Positions 60,355-64,000 of a stretch of 64,000 nt of DNA are shown piece after piece (within the stretch, counting starts at the first letter, position 1; the number at the start of each line of letters is the position of its first letter). This stretch comes from Rhizopus arrhizus (lineage: Eukaryota > Mucoromycota > Mucoromycetes > Mucorales > Rhizopodaceae). The translations under genes and the position numbers were made by a program. Below the pieces are notes generated by a model. It saw nothing but the letters and a program-made list of their open reading frames with translations. It made no database searches and had not been told where the DNA came from. The stretch covers positions 310,001 through 374,000 of the forward strand of contig JAKZZE010000033.1 in NCBI GenBank assembly GCA_024220505.1, read 5' to 3'.

Positions 60355-61308
60355 CAATTTATTGTTTATACGTTTAAACATTTATTTTATTTACAAATAA
60401 AATTAAACCCCAAATGGGCGCATGATGATTTAGTTTTTATCGTTTTCGCCCGGGTCAGATCAAGAAATGAATGAAAGCTAAAAACCCCTTATGGGATCAA
60501 GAATAAAAATGTTAGAGAGGAGAGAAATAGTTGCAAGTGTAAGAGACACTAGTGAGAGAAAGTGGGAAGCCAATCAAGGAATCTTTGTCCAAGATGAGGT
60601 GGCGGAGAAAGCGGAACTTTTTCTTGAAATGAAGTAGAGAATGCTTTCTTTCTCATATGCATTTGATTCTATACCCTTAGTCCAATCTAGTCAATGCAGA
60701 TGTAAGAGGATTTTTTTAATACAACTTCAATATGTAAATTACATTTGAGAACAAACGAATATGAGATAAGCTATTACGATCCTGTTGTGTATTGACATCA
60801 GCATTTGTACAGAGTCGCATTTTATCTGAAACAGCAACAGTAAAGTTATGCAGTCATTAATTAATTGGTTGCAATGAAAAGTCAAATGCTTTTTAATCAA
60901 TTTTATGAATCATTCTGCCATGCATAGAACTAGTCGATTGCAAAGAAAAAAAAAAAAAAAAAAGCATTGAGAATATCTCTTTTGCTTTAACAGCTATTAC
61001 AGAGATTTAACCCTTCCTTATCGCTTAACCTTTTACTTTCTACTTGCCTTACTCTTTAATTCAAAGATAATATAGATGGCCTACTCAATACACTATACTA
61101 TTGGGAATTCAACTTTTTCAACTTTAAAATGAGGTATAGGTAAAAAGAAAAAATACGTAAAAAAATCCCTATCAATATTTAGTTATGAACTGCTGTAAAA
61201 AGAAAGGTAGAAATAAGCTTTTCACTTACTGAGGCTATATTACTTGTCCATAAAATTACAAAAAGCAACCATCTGCTTCTTTTCTTCTCATTTTTTCTGA
61301 TAAAAATA
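60355..61308. other. Intergenic region
   Basis: About 950 bp with no supported gene; a poly(A) tract lies near 60944-60963. The last 50 bp before 61309 are T/C-rich, the likely promoter of the small membrane protein. Confidence 0.45.
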
Positions 61309-61626
61309 ATGAACACATTTTGTTCACGCCCTCAGTACACTTTCTCTTACTTGCCTTCCTATCAACAAGTCTTGATGGAGCCTCCACCACCTGTTTATGT
61401 AAAGGCTTCCTCAAAACGACTTAAATGTTATGGAGGGCCCTATATATCCGATGAAGACCAGCGCAGATGGTATCATGAAAGGCAGCAAGAGCGCCTTTTA
61501 TATGAAGAAGAAGAACTTACACCGAATCCTCGATACTATTTAAAAGCTACTTTATGGATAGTTCTTGTTGTATGTTGCTTATTTCTTTTAGACAAGTACC
61601 TTCGTTCCGAATATAAAAGAGTTTGA
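61309..61626 (+). CDS. Small single-pass membrane protein, function unknown
   Basis: 105 aa, no intron. The N-terminal 75 residues are soluble, with Pro/Tyr-rich (YLPSYQQV, EPPPPVYVK) and charged (RRWYHERQQERLLYEEEEL) parts. One membrane segment lies near the C-terminus (about residues 79-96, ATLWIVLVVCCLFLLDKYL), leaving a short basic tail. The layout is tail-anchored or type II. Codon use and the clean start suggest a real gene, but I recognise no family. It is convergent with the P-loop/polyQ gene, with stop codons 55 bp apart. Confidence 0.65.
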   Translation: MNTFCSRPQYTFSYLPSYQQVLMEPPPPVYVKASSKRLKCYGGPYISDEDQRRWYHERQQERLLYEEEELTPNPRYYLKATLWIVLVVCCLFLLDKYLRSEYKRV

Positions 61627-61681
61627 ATCCTTTATTTTATAATAAAAAAAAACATTACCGCAAATATATTTGCCTTTTATG

Positions 61682-63076
61682 CTACATAATATTGCAACCT
61701 GCAATGGCTGCTGCTGTGCTCATAGGGTCTACTCCTCCAAATCCTGCAGACATAAAATTAGCAGCGGTTCCTACAGGATCCATACCAGAATTCATAAATG
61801 TGTTTGCCATTGTGTTTAACGTGTCATTTCCGAATTGTCCACTCAAAGTGTTTAAAATGTCCGAGGTTGGATCATATCCAAATTGGGACGGATTGAATGA
61901 CGTTTGCTGGCTCATATAGCTAGTAGGGTCGATATTATAGTCTGACGCATTGAATTGGAAACTATTACTGCCTGTACTATCTGAGGGTGAGTAATTACTA
62001 AAAGTAGATGATGCTGTATCACTCGAACTACTCATGCTGCCCATATCGAACTGATACTGCTGCTGCTGTTGTTGTTGTTGTTGCAGCAGGTGTTGTAGAA
62101 ACTGCTGTTGCTGCTGCTGTAAGTGTTGTGCTTGCTGTTGTATTTGCTGTACAAATTGTTGATTCTGCTGTTGCTGTTGTTTAATTACTTTTTGCCAATA
62201 GTCATTGCTATCAAACTGGTTCAAGTATGATTGATTCTGTTGGAATTGCTGCTGTTGCTGCTGTTGCTGCTGCTGCGTATAAGAGCTTTGATTACACGGA
62301 GATGAGATGTTATAAAATGAAGGCTGTGGGATACCTTGGAAGCTGGCTGGACGTTGACTTGGTTGATAAGAATGATTTACGTTATGAGTATGGGCATTAA
62401 AAGGTGGTATTGTGGAAGCTCGTTTATTCTGTGGTCTTTGGTGTTGCTGATGCTGCTTCATCTTCTGTTGCTGTTCTTTAATATGACTTGTTTCAATCTT
62501 TTTTACATAATTTGTCAAAAGTTCATTTTGTTCCACCAGTGAATAATTCACAAATTTATTTGTCACCAACATGATATCGTTATCTGGTACTTTAACACCT
62601 GCTCCTTGTTCATAGCTCATTAAGAGCGTTCTTCGACAACTGGCATTTTCTGCTATTTTAAAGTAGATATCCGTTGACAAAAGATTGAAAACGATTGCAT
62701 ATCGTGCATTAGGTGTATAAAGATACTTTTTGATGACTCTCATCATTTGAAGATCGGCACTTTGAATACTTTCCAAATTTAAGGTGACAATGAAGCAAAT
62801 GATATAGGGAGCAGCCAAAAGATTTAACTGTCGAATGAGATCACTCACATTTTGTTTCGTCGTACTTTCATTTACTGAATCATATAGACGATGGGCATCT
62901 GTAATATGATAAATCCCACTATCCGTTGTCAATTCAACTATCCTTGCCTGTTGACGGTGTGGGCCAAACGTGAAGGCGTGTACGGTTCTTGTGCTAAATG
63001 CTTGTGATAAAGTTGATTTACCAACCCCCGCATTACCAACTAATATTATATTAATCTTTGGCTTTGGACAGCTCAT
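61682..63076 (-). CDS. P-loop (AIG1/septin-like?) domain fused to a polyglutamine, prion-like tail
   Basis: Single exon, 464 aa. The start at MSCPKPKINIILVGNAGVGK was chosen because the upstream open extension is poly-Phe-like. The N-terminal ~210 residues form a P-loop NTPase domain: Walker A GNAGVGKST (14-22), a central stretch ITDAHRLYDSVNE where AIG1-type GTPases would have the DxxG switch, and a late VTNKF that could be a degenerate base-recognition motif. The C-terminal half is extremely Gln-rich, with runs coded by CAG/CAA mixtures (about 62057-62270), plus Ser/Asn/Tyr, and ends with PVGTAANF-type repeats. This is a prion-like, probably condensate-forming or disordered region. The family assignment (AIG1/GIMAP-like) is tentative; nucleotide specificity is not shown. 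Confidence 0.75.
   Translation of the reverse strand: MSCPKPKINIILVGNAGVGKSTLSQAFSTRTVHAFTFGPHRQQARIVELTTDSGIYHITDAHRLYDSVNESTTKQNVSDLIRQLNLLAAPYIICFIVTLNLESIQSADLQMMRVIKKYLYTPNARYAIVFNLLSTDIYFKIAENASCRRTLLMSYEQGAGVKVPDNDIMLVTNKFVNYSLVEQNELLTNYVKKIETSHIKEQQQKMKQHQQHQRPQNKRASTIPPFNAHTHNVNHSYQPSQRPASFQGIPQPSFYNISSPCNQSSYTQQQQQQQQQQFQQNQSYLNQFDSNDYWQKVIKQQQQQNQQFVQQIQQQAQHLQQQQQQFLQHLLQQQQQQQQQYQFDMGSMSSSSDTASSTFSNYSPSDSTGSNSFQFNASDYNIDPTSYMSQQTSFNPSQFGYDPTSDILNTLSGQFGNDTLNTMANTFMNSGMDPVGTAANFMSAGFGGVDPMSTAAAIAGCNIM
62057..62270. repeat. Polyglutamine-coding CAG/CAA repeat tract
   Basis: On the minus strand this region codes several runs of 4-12 Gln, mixing CAG and CAA, inside the P-loop/polyQ gene. 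Mixed codons argue for selection on the protein repeat and reduce slippage. Confidence 0.85.
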
Positions 63077-63587
63077 GATAAAAAAGAAAAAGAGAGAGAA
63101 AAAAGAGATGAAGCCCTGTATAAAAAAAAAGAGGCGCAAGATGAAATACCAATTTATTCTTTGCGTAACAGAGAGCATGGGATCATTTTAAGAATATAAA
63201 AAGGTATTTTTTGTTTTAGGTTTCTCCTTTACTGATTCATTATCGACTCTTCCCTTCTTTTGATAATAAGGCTTTAAAAGGATGTACAGAACAAGGCATT
63301 ATATAACAAAACATTTCGCCAGTCGGAGAGATCTCTGGAATACAACTCTAACTTTGATTCATCAGTCAAATGATAGGAAATTTGATCGCCCATTTTTCAG
63401 GAGCAGGAACTTGAAACAAATAAGCAGATAAAAAAGAAATACGTATTATGCAAACAAGTCATCTCTATAGTATCTCCTAGGACGCATTTTTATATAAAAT
63501 AATAAAATATATTATAAAAATGTGAGTTTAATAATTTAATTACGTCTATTTAATTCAATCCGTGCTCTTCAAGAGTTCAATTTGATA
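63077..63587. other. Intergenic region
   Basis: About 510 bp between the P-loop/polyQ gene (its promoter side) and the 3' end of the partial kinase gene. No gene seen. Confidence 0.5.
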
Positions 63588-64000
63588 TTATGCGTTTTTA
63601 GGTATAAGTTGAGTTTCAACTCCATAATGATCAAGAGCGAGAGTTTCAATCTGCCCGACGACTTCACTGCCCAAAGCATCGCGCTTACGTTGCATGTCTT
63701 GTGGCTACATGCAATGATTATAAAAAAACCCTTTTTTTTTTTTTTTTTTTTTTCTTGTACTTACATTCATTTTCATCCAAGGATGATCCTGTAAAGATGA
63801 TTTAGTTCTTTATTAAAAGTAAATACCAAAAAACTAAGCTTACCAATATCTCACCACATTTAATTCTTTTCATGGGATCTACTGTCAATAACCTTCTGAT
63901 GAGTGCTATGGCTATAAACAAGTATTAGGTTCAACTATCATAGACAGATTTTTATACATTTAACCTTGTGGAGAAATATCGTCCCAATAAGGTGACTGAA
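63588..64000 (-). CDS. CAMK-like protein kinase, 3' end only (cut by window edge)
   Basis: Four exon parts (64000-63965, 63911-63844, 63788-63765, 63704-63588) join in frame to read SPYWDDISPQAIALIRRLLT then VDPMKRIKCGEILDHPWMKM and a short tail ending IPKNA. This is kinase subdomains X-XI with the invariant Arg of subdomain XI (KRI) and the conserved HPW, as in calcium/calmodulin-dependent and related CAMK-group kinases. The catalytic part lies outside the window to the right, so the subfamily cannot be decided. One exon is only 24 nt. Confidence 0.8.

Overview
The window is fungal nuclear DNA, most likely from the Mucorales (Mucoromycota). The base composition is AT-rich, and genes carry many short introns (mostly 45-75 nt, GT-AG) and long poly(A)/poly(T) tracts. 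A secreted CotH-type protein, a concentrative nucleoside transporter, an UMTA/LaeA-like methyltransferase and mucoralean-type LINE debris all fit. I assembled exons by hand from reading frame, splice signals and family conservation. Exon lists appear in each entry; spans run from start codon to stop codon.

Layout. At 0.1-3.2 kb a GDA1/CD39 nucleoside phosphatase and a GSK-3 kinase diverge from a 157-bp shared promoter. At 5.7-7.6 kb lies a CNT nucleoside transporter. At 8.0-16.1 kb a 14-exon gene encodes a 2,421-aa protein with two C1-like zinc fingers, possibly UNC80-like. CotH-like protein follows at 17.1-18.7 kb and a 1,570-aa kinesin at 19.0-24.0 kb. A STE20-like kinase (26.7-28.3), an N-myristoylation-type methyltransferase (29.4-30.6), a small coiled-coil protein (30.8-31.4), asparagine synthetase (33.2-35.1), a GATA factor (35.2-36.0), eIF3j (36.5-37.4) and a tail-anchored coiled-coil protein (37.6-39.0) come next. 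After a gene-poor stretch come a Nop12-like protein convergent with a short XPB-like helicase (41.8-44.8), two tandem secreted Cys-rich peptides (45.2-45.8), an unresolved gene (45.9-47.2), a small membrane protein (47.3-48.2), 6-phosphofructo-2-kinase/fructose-2,6-bisphosphatase (48.3-49.9), a WD40 protein (50.6-51.8) and PRMT1 (51.9-53.1).

The stretch 53.3-60.4 kb is an accessory island: a 5'-truncated LINE, a 558-aa gene of an unrecognised family, a tRNA-like gene with an expanded anticodon region, and a decayed F-box gene whose 3' end also occurs as a second copy. The right edge holds a small membrane protein, a P-loop protein fused to a polyglutamine tail, and the 3' end of a CAMK-like kinase cut by the window.

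Most genes are housekeeping or signalling genes. They are packed in convergent or divergent pairs with short gaps (27 bp between the Nop12-like and XPB-like stop codons, 91 bp between the PRMT1 stop and the WD40 start). I see no operons, CRISPR arrays or obvious biosynthetic cluster. The best candidates for something new are the zinc-finger giant, the P-loop/polyQ protein, the tandem Cys-rich peptides, the odd tRNA and the unrecognised island gene.
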